Assembly: GCA_024404915.1 (NCBI GenBank)
Contig: JAKSPJ010000005.1
Location: 122,496 to 186,495, forward strand
Origin: Oscillospiraceae bacterium
GTDB taxonomy: Bacteria > Bacillota > Clostridia > Oscillospirales > Ruminococcaceae
Length of the DNA stretch: 64,000 nucleotides
Direction of reading: 5' to 3'
Below the pieces are notes generated by a model. The model was not told the DNA's origin. It ran no database searches and was given only the letters and a program-made list of their open reading frames with translations. Positions within the stretch are counted from its first letter, which is position 1. Every line of letters begins with the position of its first letter. Both the position numbers and the translations under genes were made by a program. Positions 26,904 to 35,121 of this stretch are shown piece by piece.

Positions 26904-26990
26904 ATCCCAGTTTACAGGGATAAATTAGAATTTGTTAAACTGGTTTAAATCGGAAATTAACACAGATTACACTTGTCAGGAGTTATAAAT

Positions 26991-27539
26991 ATGAAACTTA
27001 ATGAAAATAATTTTAACGCCATTGTGAAGAAACAGGAAAATAAAGTTACAAAAGAAGAAATGAAACTGCTCAAAAACAAACGCAGGAATAAATGGTTCAG
27101 ACTATTTTTTTCTGTAGTATCAGTAATCATGCTGATCGCTATTCTTTTTATCTTGATTGCTAAAATAGAAGTTTCTATTTTCCCTATGTTGATTATTTTG
27201 TGTTTATGTTTGCTAATAACAATTTCAAATTATAGAGGTATAAATAAAGAATTATGTGCCTGCTATGGAATAGTCAGGGAAAAGTATATTCGCTGTGCCG
27301 AAGGCAGAGAAGTTGGGTATTTTCCTTCTGAACAAACGGTTGAAACCGCAACACCACCCGAACACACTTCAAATGAACCAGTAACAAAATTCCATTACTG
27401 CACAGTTGAAATAGACGGAGAAATCTATGAAAATGTGAGATGCGATACCAAAGATTTTCCGAAAATCAATATCGGAGACAAAGTATTAATTTCTTTCAGT
27501 GACTGGGGGTTTCCTGTTGTATACTCAACAGGGAAATAG
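26991..27539 (+). CDS. two-helix membrane protein of unknown function
   Basis: 182 residues. A Lys-rich cytosolic N-terminus precedes two hydrophobic helices (WFRLFFSVVSVIMLIAILFI and the segment ending LCLCLLITIS). A soluble C-terminal beta-rich domain follows with paired CACYG and FHYCTVEIDGEIYENVRC motifs, IGDKVLISFSDWGFP. AGGAGT stands 7 bp before the ATG at 26991; the earlier TTG at 26973 is unlikely. No family recognised. The domain resembles small OB- or NfeD-like modules only in general shape. Confidence 0.7.
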   Translation: MKLNENNFNAIVKKQENKVTKEEMKLLKNKRRNKWFRLFFSVVSVIMLIAILFILIAKIEVSIFPMLIILCLCLLITISNYRGINKELCACYGIVREKYIRCAEGREVGYFPSEQTVETATPPEHTSNEPVTKFHYCTVEIDGEIYENVRCDTKDFPKINIGDKVLISFSDWGFPVVYSTGK

Positions 27540-27634
27540 CTGTTATCCCAAAACAGTATTATTATGCAAGTAATTTAAATTTTCCTTTAACTCAGTTACA
27601 ACTTCCAGTTTTCTTAACAAGGTGAGATATTATA

Positions 27635-27742
27635 ATGAAAAAGCCAAGTAAAAAAAGTATAGTAATTATATTATTGATAGTATTAGCATTGTTTGGGATT
27701 TATTGTTTTGCACACTTTGCTTATGTTGCCTCAACAACATAA
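27635..27742 (+). CDS. 35-residue single-helix membrane peptide
   Basis: ATG after AAGGTGAG; KKPSKKS then one long hydrophobic helix (IVIILLIVLALFGIYCFAHF) and a short polar tail ending AYVASTT. The ribosome binding site, positive-inside N-terminus and clean helix suggest a real small protein. It could also be the surviving signal part of a broken gene, since the next reading frame is a pseudogene. Confidence 0.5.
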   Translation: MKKPSKKSIVIILLIVLALFGIYCFAHFAYVASTT

Positions 27743-27856
27743 GCAAAAGGCAAGTTATTCAAATCCCAGTTTGCAAGGCTGACGCCTTCTTTTTCCGTAA
27801 CTGTATTTGTTCAGATTGTATCAAACGTATCAATCACCCAATAAAAGAAAAATACA

Positions 27857-28077
27857 ATGAAAAAAAGTCTCATAGCAGGAATGCCTGCTTCTGTTACGAT
27901 TCTTTCCGCTTCTGGCAGTTTTCTTGATCGAAACGGGACACTGTTTCCTTCACTGCAAATACCGCTGATGAAGAATCCGAACTGACATACAGGAAGAAAG
28001 GCTGTAACAGTTATTTTTATATCACGAAAGGCGGCTGTATTGCAATAAAGCGTGGATTATGGAATGTGTCTTTTTAG
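27857..28077 (+). pseudogene. frameshifted small secreted or lipoprotein gene
   Basis: ATG at 27857 opens MKKSLIAGMPASVTILSASG, a signal-peptide-like start. The frame then drifts, while a different frame carries a coherent protein from 27928 (SKRDTVSFTANTADEESELT, then YRKKGCNSYFYITKGGCIAI) to a TAG at 28077. The two halves join naturally if an indel between about 27908 and 27928 is repaired, giving a 70-odd residue lipoprotein-like product. Seen directly in sequence; a sequencing error is the alternative. Confidence 0.55.
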
Positions 28078-28107
28078 GCAGCCATGGCTTGACGTATGAT
28101 AAATTCT

Positions 28108-28155
28108 AAAAAGAGTATCAACCCGGTTTGCAGCCTGTGTTGATACTCTTTTTGT
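28108..28155 (+). terminator. strong intrinsic terminator
   Basis: AAAAAGAGTATCAAC / GTTGATACTCTTTTT, 15-bp stem followed by T-run; isolates the two-component operon from upstream genes. Confidence 0.92.
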
Positions 28156-28173
28156 TATAATGATGATAAGGGA

Positions 28174-28202
28174 TTGTATTTTTTTGCATTGTGTGTTATA
28201 AT
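28174..28202 (+). promoter_or_regulatory. promoter of the LytTR two-component operon
   Basis: TTGTAT at 28174-28179, 17-bp spacer, TATAAT at 28197-28202. A 12-bp block GTTATAATGATG occurs here and again 41 bp upstream. Confidence 0.7.
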
Positions 28203-28235
28203 GATGTGAAATCATTTCATATCAGGTGGTAACGT

Positions 28236-28949
28236 ATGGTGAATATTGCAATTTGTGAAGACGAAAAAACGTATTCTGACAAACTGATTTCTCTTTTGAA
28301 TCAATATTCTGAAAAGAATGGTCTTGCCTTTGACTATCAGGTTTATACTGACGGAAGCCCCTTCATTGATGAAATCGTTTCCGGGAAACGATTCGGTATC
28401 TGTTTTTTTGATATTAAACTTGAGAAATCAGATGGGATTGACACGGCATCATTTATTCGGAAGTATGATTCTTCTGCCGCATTTATTTTTGTTACAAGTA
28501 TTGAAGACAGAGCTGTAGAGGGTTATTCTGTCTCAGCATTCGACTATATCATAAAGTCTTCTCTTGAAGAACGGCTGTTCGCTGTTCTTGACAGACTTTT
28601 CTCCATGCGCCGGGCTGCCATGTTATCTCTTGCATCAGATGACGGTGCAGTGAGTCTTGTTCCTTCATCCGATGTCATTTATATTGAATCGGATGGCAGA
28701 GGTACTATGGTAACTTTACGGAACGATACGATTCATTCCCCCGCTCCGGTTGGCAAAATCGCTTCATCGCTTCCCGGTAACAGGTTTATTGAGATTCATA
28801 AATCCGTTTACGTTCAGGTATCAAAAATCAAGCGTATAGAAGCGACCACAGTGCAAATGATAAATGGTGCAGTGCTTCCGCTCAGCAGACGCAAAAGAAA
28901 ACAGGTTATGGCAGCTGTTATGGATGGTATAAAGGATAATATGGTATGA
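28236..28949 (+). CDS. LytTR response regulator (AgrA/ComE type)
   Basis: 237 residues. Receiver domain 1-125: NIAICEDEKTYSDKL with acidic pair, phosphoacceptor Asp in ICFFDIKLEKSDGIDTASFI, and FDYIIKSSLEERL with the conserved Lys. LytTR DNA-binding domain 140-237: VIYIESDGRGTMVTLRND, FIEIHKSVYVQVSKIKRIEA and LPLSRRKRKQVMAA. LytTR proteins bind two 9-bp direct repeats spaced 12 bp; such a repeat pair lies at 30738-30771. Overlaps the kinase gene by four bases. Confidence 0.94.
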   Translation: MVNIAICEDEKTYSDKLISLLNQYSEKNGLAFDYQVYTDGSPFIDEIVSGKRFGICFFDIKLEKSDGIDTASFIRKYDSSAAFIFVTSIEDRAVEGYSVSAFDYIIKSSLEERLFAVLDRLFSMRRAAMLSLASDDGAVSLVPSSDVIYIESDGRGTMVTLRNDTIHSPAPVGKIASSLPGNRFIEIHKSVYVQVSKIKRIEATTVQMINGAVLPLSRRKRKQVMAAVMDGIKDNMV

Positions 28950-30739
28950 CCTCACGCAGAAACCTATTTATTGTCATTGTAATTCTCGGAACAATGCTGA
29001 TTGCCAATTTTCTGATTATGCTCACAAATATTCAGAATATGAATTATGTAACATGCGGAAACACAGTCATGACGAAAGGCACACTTGACAATGTATCCCA
29101 GATTATCAGAAGTGTCAGCAATATGCCTCCGGATGAGGCTGTTTCCATGCTGGAAAAAGAAGCAGAACAATTACAGAAATACTGCACTGCTCTGAATCTC
29201 ACGAATAATCCGTATCTGGAATACGAAGGCGATGTTATGTCGGCCGATGAAGCCGAAAAATGGATTGGCCGTTATTCAATGACCGCCTCCCAGGCTGAAT
29301 CAAAGCAGAGAATCATTGCTCTCGCTATCGACAGATTGAATTATGTCAGGGATTATCCAGAATACATCACAGATATAAGAACAAACGTTCAGGATATGAT
29401 GTCTGTGAGTATATTTAATAACCGACTGAAAAATGGTATTCTTACTGCCGAAAAAAAGTATTTTGGCTTTGAGAATATGATAATCAGTGCAGAACAGGAT
29501 ACAGGAATCAATATTCTTTTCACTGACAGAATTACGGATATTCTTTGTATCGTGACCATGCTTGCCTGTTCATGGCTATATATTGTCGGATGTCAGACAA
29601 CTGCGGAAGGCAATGTGGTTGAAAAAAACAAACTCCCATTATTTGTTCTTCTGATCTCATCTGCAATCATTCTGATGTATGTTGAAAATGCAGTCATTGT
29701 GAATAACACATTCGGCCTTGGTGATTTGAACAGGTCTGTTCAATCTGTCTGGAATTATATTGCGTGCCCGTATAAAATTTCAACCGGAACCCTTACTGTT
29801 TTCAGAGTTCTATCGAAACTTTCCGGTTGTCTGACCATATTTTTCCTGTCCTCCGTATTTCTTTCCTCTGACTCTCGTTTCAGATGGTGTGTCGTGTTAT
29901 TTCCGGTTCTTGCGGAACTATGCATGCATCTGATGAAAAGCAGCCAGCATATATTCAGTATATTCAGTCCGGAAAAACTGATAAGGGACTATAACTTCTG
30001 CAGTATTTACGGCATAATCGTTGACTATACTCTCATATTCGAAATCATTACAGTGCTGTTATTGGCTTTCTCTTCCGTGTGGTCTTCGCATACTGTTGAA
30101 AAAATGCTCCTCAATGAGAAAAACCTTGCTGAACGAAGATATTATGATGAAATAAACGAAAAATATAATGAAACAAGAATGATACGTCATGATATTAAAA
30201 ATCATCTGACTGCTGTTGCAATACTCATCGATGACGGCAAAATCGATGATGCAAGAAAATATCTTGATGACATATCTTCTGAAATGGACAGGGTGCGGCC
30301 GCCTGTGAATACCGGATCACTTGTTCTTGATTCCCTGCTATTCAGAAAAGCATCAGATATGAAGAAAAAAAAGATAGAGCTTGTCATTGCATTTTTAGCA
30401 GACTTTTCAAAATGCCCTGTTTCTGAATATGATCTTTGCAGTATATTCGGAAATATCCTCGACAATGCAATGGAAGCAACTGAAAAACTACCGGATGAAA
30501 AACGCTGTATTCATCTTACTGTAAAAAGACAACTTGATATGATCTGTATTATCTGTGAAAACCCGTTTGAACAGATAAACGAAGACCTTTCTACACAAAA
30601 GTCTGATAAGGCATATCATGGATTTGGCCTGAAACGCATACGCAGAATTGCAGAAAACTATTCCGGCGATGTTAGGATAAACAGTTCAGACAGCATTTTC
30701 AGAATATCCGTTTTATTGAATACCGGTACCGAAAAATGA
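28946..30739 (+). CDS. histidine kinase with an ABC-permease-like input domain
   Basis: 597 residues. The C-terminal 200 are a HPK10/GHKL kinase: RHDIKNHLTAVAILIDDGK with His415 as phospho-site, IFGNILDNAMEATEKLP and GFGLKRIRRIAENYSGD. The first 385 residues are a membrane domain that matches the first part of the permease encoded at 33026. An ungapped 36-residue block (260-295) aligns with permease 184-219, sharing 14 identities including CPYKIS, LSK, R, QS and C; a further match joins YPEYITDIRTN (137-147) to YPDFLQKTKTN (51-61), and TDIL to TDIL. Topology is one helix, a large outside loop, then about five helices. So the sensor seems derived from, or a mimic of, the transporter. ATGA overlap with the regulator gene. 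Confidence 0.9.
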   Translation: MTSRRNLFIVIVILGTMLIANFLIMLTNIQNMNYVTCGNTVMTKGTLDNVSQIIRSVSNMPPDEAVSMLEKEAEQLQKYCTALNLTNNPYLEYEGDVMSADEAEKWIGRYSMTASQAESKQRIIALAIDRLNYVRDYPEYITDIRTNVQDMMSVSIFNNRLKNGILTAEKKYFGFENMIISAEQDTGINILFTDRITDILCIVTMLACSWLYIVGCQTTAEGNVVEKNKLPLFVLLISSAIILMYVENAVIVNNTFGLGDLNRSVQSVWNYIACPYKISTGTLTVFRVLSKLSGCLTIFFLSSVFLSSDSRFRWCVVLFPVLAELCMHLMKSSQHIFSIFSPEKLIRDYNFCSIYGIIVDYTLIFEIITVLLLAFSSVWSSHTVEKMLLNEKNLAERRYYDEINEKYNETRMIRHDIKNHLTAVAILIDDGKIDDARKYLDDISSEMDRVRPPVNTGSLVLDSLLFRKASDMKKKKIELVIAFLADFSKCPVSEYDLCSIFGNILDNAMEATEKLPDEKRCIHLTVKRQLDMICIICENPFEQINEDLSTQKSDKAYHGFGLKRIRRIAENYSGDVRINSSDSIFRISVLLNTGTEK

Positions 30740-30771
30740 CCACTTCTGCATTAAAATCGACCGCTTCTGCA
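30738..30771 (+). promoter_or_regulatory. candidate LytTR operator, 21-bp-spaced direct repeat
   Basis: GACCACTTCTGCA at 30738-30750 and GACCGCTTCTGCA at 30759-30771 start 21 bp apart, the spacing of LytTR sites (9 bp plus 12 bp). They end 7 bp before the -35 of the lipoprotein/ABC promoter. The second copy also forms the terminator stem, so selection for that hairpin is an alternative cause. Confidence 0.55.
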
Positions 30772-30790
30772 AAAGCGGTTGATTTTTTTT
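30754..30790 (+). terminator. terminator between kinase and lipoprotein genes
   Basis: AATCGACCGCTT / AAGCGGTTGATT stem followed by T8. Divides the locus into two transcription units. Confidence 0.85.
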
Positions 30791-30807
30791 GCCCGATGTA
30801 CTATACT
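30779..30807 (+). promoter_or_regulatory. promoter of the lipoprotein-ABC operon
   Basis: TTGATT at 30779-30784 (inside the terminator 3' arm), 17-bp spacer, TATACT at 30802-30807. Confidence 0.7.
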
Positions 30808-30852
30808 GGTATCACATAAGAACAGCAGTTCTTGAAGAAAGGAAAAGATCAT

Positions 30853-32151
30853 ATGAAACATACAAAAAGAGCAGCATCATTTGCTGCGGCACTCATGATC
30901 CTGCTGAGCGGATGCAGCATGAAGAAACCTGATACTATGCCCGCTGACAATATCAGCGGAAGAAGCATAATGGAAACCGAAAGCGGTTATTATTATAACA
31001 CTGTCCAGGACATTCTTTCCATGAGATATCGGGAGAAGACAACAGGAACAGATATTTTTCTATGTGCAAAACCAGAGTGCAAGCATGATGGAAACGAAAA
31101 CTGTACTGCAACCTATAACTTCAGTCTGATTTCTAACACCATTCTGTATAATAATTCCATCTACTTCGTTGCAGAGGACAGGACAAAGGAACATTTATTC
31201 TACGCTCTTTACAGACTGTCTCTTGACGGTTCGACACTTGATAAGGTTGGAGAGGTTGCAAAGGTGATGAATCCCGGTGGCGACTTCAATGACACCTGGG
31301 GCAGTACGGCCAAATTCGCAATTCATAAAGGCTGCGCCTATATTCCCTATCAGTTTGGCGAATTAACGTGGGGAAAATTTGTCCAAAGCGGCTTTGTAAA
31401 AATGGACATTCAAACAGGTGAAAAGGAAGCATTGTTTGAAGACACGGATTACAAAACAGGAAGGTCAGTACGAATCATTGGCGGAGCCGGAGATTATTTC
31501 TATTATTCCGTATATGCCCGCAAGCCTAAAGACGGCGGAGAGTTCAGAATAAATATCACCACAGGTGAAACAGAAAGATTACAGGCGCAGAAAGAATCGG
31601 ATGGCAATGTTTACGGGCTGGAAGGATACCGTGAAACTTTAGCTGTAACTGAATCCACTATTTTCGTACCAGAGAAGAATAAGGATAACAGTATCGTAAA
31701 ATATATTGCCGTAGACAGTCAGACTTTACAGCCAACCGGTGTTTCCTTCAATTCCGAAATACCGTTTATGACAACCTTTTTTGTTCCATATAAGGGAAAG
31801 ATTTATATGCTGAGACAAGATGAGCTGAAGGTTTATTCTGAAAATGGCGATTTCATAAAATCTGTTTCACTGACAACGAATCCGGATGGCGGCTATTTCA
31901 CCACATCACCCCGTTATGGAATGGAATTCGCCATAGATCATGATAAAATCTATATCGGCATGCCTTTATCTGAAGGTCAAAGCTTCTTTTTGGGACATCG
32001 AATGGTATTCAGCACAATTGAGGATGTGCTTGATGATAATCCCAGATGGGAAACGGCTTATACAGTGAATTCCCCGGATTCATACTGGAAAGAAGGGTGG
32101 CCTACTCCGAAAATGATTGAAAAATTAAATGAGACAGTGCCGGTGGAATGA
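30853..32151 (+). CDS. lipoprotein of the LytTR/ABC locus
   Basis: 432 residues. Signal peptide with lipobox LLSGC near residue 25. A conserved-looking early motif FLCAKPECKHDGNENC (three Cys and a His, possible metal or disulfide site) precedes a predicted beta-propeller-like body with repeated strands (YFYYSVYARKP, KIYMLRQDELKVYSENGDF, KIYIGMPLSEG), reminiscent of DUF5050-type proteins. AAAGGA precedes the ATG at 30853; a TTG seven codons earlier lacks a site. Translationally close to the ABC ATPase downstream, so likely an extracellular partner or ligand-binding component of the transporter. Exact role unknown. Confidence 0.8.
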   Translation: MKHTKRAASFAAALMILLSGCSMKKPDTMPADNISGRSIMETESGYYYNTVQDILSMRYREKTTGTDIFLCAKPECKHDGNENCTATYNFSLISNTILYNNSIYFVAEDRTKEHLFYALYRLSLDGSTLDKVGEVAKVMNPGGDFNDTWGSTAKFAIHKGCAYIPYQFGELTWGKFVQSGFVKMDIQTGEKEALFEDTDYKTGRSVRIIGGAGDYFYYSVYARKPKDGGEFRINITTGETERLQAQKESDGNVYGLEGYRETLAVTESTIFVPEKNKDNSIVKYIAVDSQTLQPTGVSFNSEIPFMTTFFVPYKGKIYMLRQDELKVYSENGDFIKSVSLTTNPDGGYFTTSPRYGMEFAIDHDKIYIGMPLSEGQSFFLGHRMVFSTIEDVLDDNPRWETAYTVNSPDSYWKEGWPTPKMIEKLNETVPVE

Positions 32152-32165
32152 AAGGATGTATTCCT

Positions 32166-33029
32166 ATGTTGGAAATCAAAAATCTTACAAAAAAATATGG
32201 TGAGCATACTGTCCTTGATCATGTATCCCTCAGACTGGAAAAAGGCGTATACGGCATTCTCGGAGCAAATGGTGCCGGAAAATCCACATTTCTGAATCTC
32301 ATAACCGATAATGTGAAACGAACCACTGGTGATATTCTCTACAATGGTACTGAGATACTGACTTTAGGAGCAAAATTCCGCAGAAAAGTGGGCTATACAC
32401 CGCAGCTGCAGGGTATGTATGAAGATTTTACAGCCGGTCAGTTCATGCGGTATATCGGTTCACTGAAAGCAATGAAAAATCGTGAATGCAGGAAACAAAC
32501 CCAGGAGCTTCTTGCTCTTGTGGGACTTGACAGTGTGGCACACAAAAAACTAGGCTCTTTTTCCGGCGGAATGCGGCAGCGTGTCCTGCTTGCCGCAGCA
32601 ATGCTTGATCAACCGGAAATACTCATCCTGGATGAGCCGACAGCAGGTCTTGATCCGGAGGAACGAATCCGCCTGAGAAATCATATTGCGGAAATTTCTG
32701 AAAACCGAATTGTGCTTCTTGCAACGCATGTTGTCGATGATATTGAATGCATCGCAGAAAAGGTCATTCTGATCAAAAAAGGAGTGATTCTCAGATTTTC
32801 TTCACCAGCTGATCTCATGAATGAAATCAATGGAAAGGTTGGAGAATTCTATGGTACATTTGAAGAGGTCAATGCCTTGAAAAAAGAATATGGAAAAGGT
32901 CAGACCATACGCCGTGGAAACAAATTTGTTTTCAGAGCGGCAGAGGAGCATCTCCCGGACAGCTTTCACTGCGTTGACAATATCACTCTTGAAGATGTGT
33001 ATCTGTATTATGCGGAGGGAAGAACATGA
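32166..33029 (+). CDS. ABC transporter ATPase
   Basis: 287 residues. Walker A GILGANGAGKSTFLNLI, Q-loop YTPQLQGMYEDFTAGQF, signature FSGGMRQRVLLAAAML, Walker B LILDEPTAGLDPEERIRL and H-loop LLATHVVDDIE; a C-terminal extension of 70 residues. Typical of ABC-2 exporters such as lantibiotic-immunity or bacitracin systems. An ATG at 32148 overlaps the preceding stop, but AAAGGA is spaced 9 bp before the ATG at 32166. Overlaps the permease gene by four bases. Confidence 0.93.
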   Translation: MLEIKNLTKKYGEHTVLDHVSLRLEKGVYGILGANGAGKSTFLNLITDNVKRTTGDILYNGTEILTLGAKFRRKVGYTPQLQGMYEDFTAGQFMRYIGSLKAMKNRECRKQTQELLALVGLDSVAHKKLGSFSGGMRQRVLLAAAMLDQPEILILDEPTAGLDPEERIRLRNHIAEISENRIVLLATHVVDDIECIAEKVILIKKGVILRFSSPADLMNEINGKVGEFYGTFEEVNALKKEYGKGQTIRRGNKFVFRAAEEHLPDSFHCVDNITLEDVYLYYAEGRT

Positions 33030-35026
33030 ATGAGCTGAAAAGGATGTATCGTCTGAAAACAATATTTATCCTCTTGGCGATCATTATAATAAATTCCGGA
33101 TTATTTATGATGTCGTGTGATAAGAACAAAAAAATCACCCTGACAGGTGAAGAGCTTCAGACATATATAGACGAGTATCCTGATTTTCTCCAGAAGACAA
33201 AAACCAACAGCAATTTAATGAAATCAATGAACATGTATCAGTCAGGTTATGCTGCGGATAATATTATAAAAACTGCCGAAAGATACAGCAGGCTTGAAAA
33301 TGTCACGCTGGAAGCCGGAGAAAACCGAGGAATCGTGATTTTTTCAGATTATGCGCTTACAGATATTTTATTGCTTGCATTCCTGATGATTATGGCAACA
33401 AAGCTTCTGATTGAACGAAGAAAAGGACTTGTCAATATGATAAGGAGCACAAAAAACGGCAGAGAAAAACTTTACTTACAGCGCATAGGAATCCTTTTCA
33501 TATCTGCTTTTTCTGGTGGAATCCTGTTATATGGCGGTAATCTGATTGGAAGCCGTATCATTTATGGAGCATCTGATTTTTCGAGAGGATTACAGTCGAT
33601 TCCGGAATTTATGCTGTGCCCCTATAAAATCAGCATTTCTAAGTATATCATTATTACATGCCTTTCTAAAATCATAACCTGTTTTTTGATTGCATTGGTA
33701 TTCTTTCTGGCAATCAGTGTATTTGGAACAGTTGCCGCATACACAGCAACATGCCTCTTTGCTGCAGCGGAGATTCTTTTTTACAAGCTGATTATCCCTG
33801 TATCAGCACTAAACAGTTTAAGATTCATCAATGTCGTATCAATCATAAAGATAAGTGATGTATTCAGAACATGCCAGAATATCAATATATTCGGAAAAGC
33901 AGTTCCGGCGTTCACTTGTGATATTGTTTTTCTAACGGCAATGCTGATCATATGCACCTTATCCGGATTATATATTCACGGAAAGATGTATGTGCAAAGC
34001 AAGGAGCTGTTTTCAGGAATAGATGACAGAATAAAGAAAACGCTGGAAAAGATTGCACTTTCAAGAACACTGTTTGGGTGGGAACTATATAAAACCTTAA
34101 TAAAACAGGGCGGAATCCTATTTATTTCAGCTGCTTTTCTGCTGACATATTCGGCATCGGTGAAGTATAAATATGTCTGCCTGGTGAATGAATATGAGGA
34201 ATACTATTACAATATGTTTGAAGGAGAGATAACTAGCGAAAAGCTTGCAGCCATAGAAAAGAAAAAAATCAATCTAGAGGACACAATCGCATCCTGCAGG
34301 ATGGAGATAGAGAAACTGATGCAGTCAGAGAATGATAACAGTACCGCAATTGCAGCATTGGACTTTGAAATTGCAGAAGCTGAATCACATCTTGAAGGAC
34401 TTATGCCTGTATATGAAAATGCAAAGGACGGAATGGAATACATCGAAAGAACAGGACATTCCATCCAGCTGATTAAGCCATATTCATACGATTTGCTGCT
34501 GCAGCGTGACCGTTCCACACGCACCAGGGCATCACTGTATATCCTGATTGGAATTATAGGCGCAGTATCGGGAATATTTGCATTTGACCGGCAAAACAAT
34601 ATGAACGCTTCGCTGAGATCGGCATATCGAGGCAGATGGAAACTGAACATCACCAAAACAGCAATTGTATTTGCAGTCAGTGTCATACTCTGTCTTGCAT
34701 TGCATATGATACAATTTGTACAGATCGGAAAAATGTTTGGATACAATAATATAACATCACCACTTCAAAGTCTGATGTTTATGCGTGACTGGAAATTGCA
34801 GATCAGCATACGGGAATATCTTATCCTATTGTTTGCAGCAAGAAGTCTGTCCGCATTTCTGATCGGTATCATATGCATGGGAATCAGCAGAATCTGTACG
34901 GATACTGTATCCGCAATGGGCGTATCAGCATTTCTTCTTGCAGTTCCTGCAATATTTACAGAGTTCATAAGCGAATCCGTATTCTTCAATCCATTGAATC
35001 TGATAAGCGGAACATTTTTGATGTAG
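33026..35026 (+). CDS. ABC transporter permease, large two-block form
   Basis: 666 residues. First block (1-330): one N-terminal helix, an outside loop of 90 residues, then about six helices; contains GLQSIPEFMLCPYKISISKY, homologous to the sensor kinase of the same locus. Second block (350-666): helix, a predicted outside coiled coil (EKLAAIEKKKINLEDTIASC, with heptads through about residue 470) and six more helices ending LISGTFLM. The two blocks each look like an ABC-2 half, suggesting an internal duplication that could form the complete membrane part with the ATPase dimer. The coiled-coil loop may contact the lipoprotein. Substrate unknown; a peptide or antibiotic is plausible. Confidence 0.85.
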   Translation: MNELKRMYRLKTIFILLAIIIINSGLFMMSCDKNKKITLTGEELQTYIDEYPDFLQKTKTNSNLMKSMNMYQSGYAADNIIKTAERYSRLENVTLEAGENRGIVIFSDYALTDILLLAFLMIMATKLLIERRKGLVNMIRSTKNGREKLYLQRIGILFISAFSGGILLYGGNLIGSRIIYGASDFSRGLQSIPEFMLCPYKISISKYIIITCLSKIITCFLIALVFFLAISVFGTVAAYTATCLFAAAEILFYKLIIPVSALNSLRFINVVSIIKISDVFRTCQNINIFGKAVPAFTCDIVFLTAMLIICTLSGLYIHGKMYVQSKELFSGIDDRIKKTLEKIALSRTLFGWELYKTLIKQGGILFISAAFLLTYSASVKYKYVCLVNEYEEYYYNMFEGEITSEKLAAIEKKKINLEDTIASCRMEIEKLMQSENDNSTAIAALDFEIAEAESHLEGLMPVYENAKDGMEYIERTGHSIQLIKPYSYDLLLQRDRSTRTRASLYILIGIIGAVSGIFAFDRQNNMNASLRSAYRGRWKLNITKTAIVFAVSVILCLALHMIQFVQIGKMFGYNNITSPLQSLMFMRDWKLQISIREYLILLFAARSLSAFLIGIICMGISRICTDTVSAMGVSAFLLAVPAIFTEFISESVFFNPLNLISGTFLM

Positions 35027-35121
35027 ATTGCCCTTTGATACGCAGGCGCATTCTATTCCCCACTCTGCAAAAACAAATCACGCAATCGGGAAATCAATAA
35101 ACAGTTCAACGCCGGATCTCA

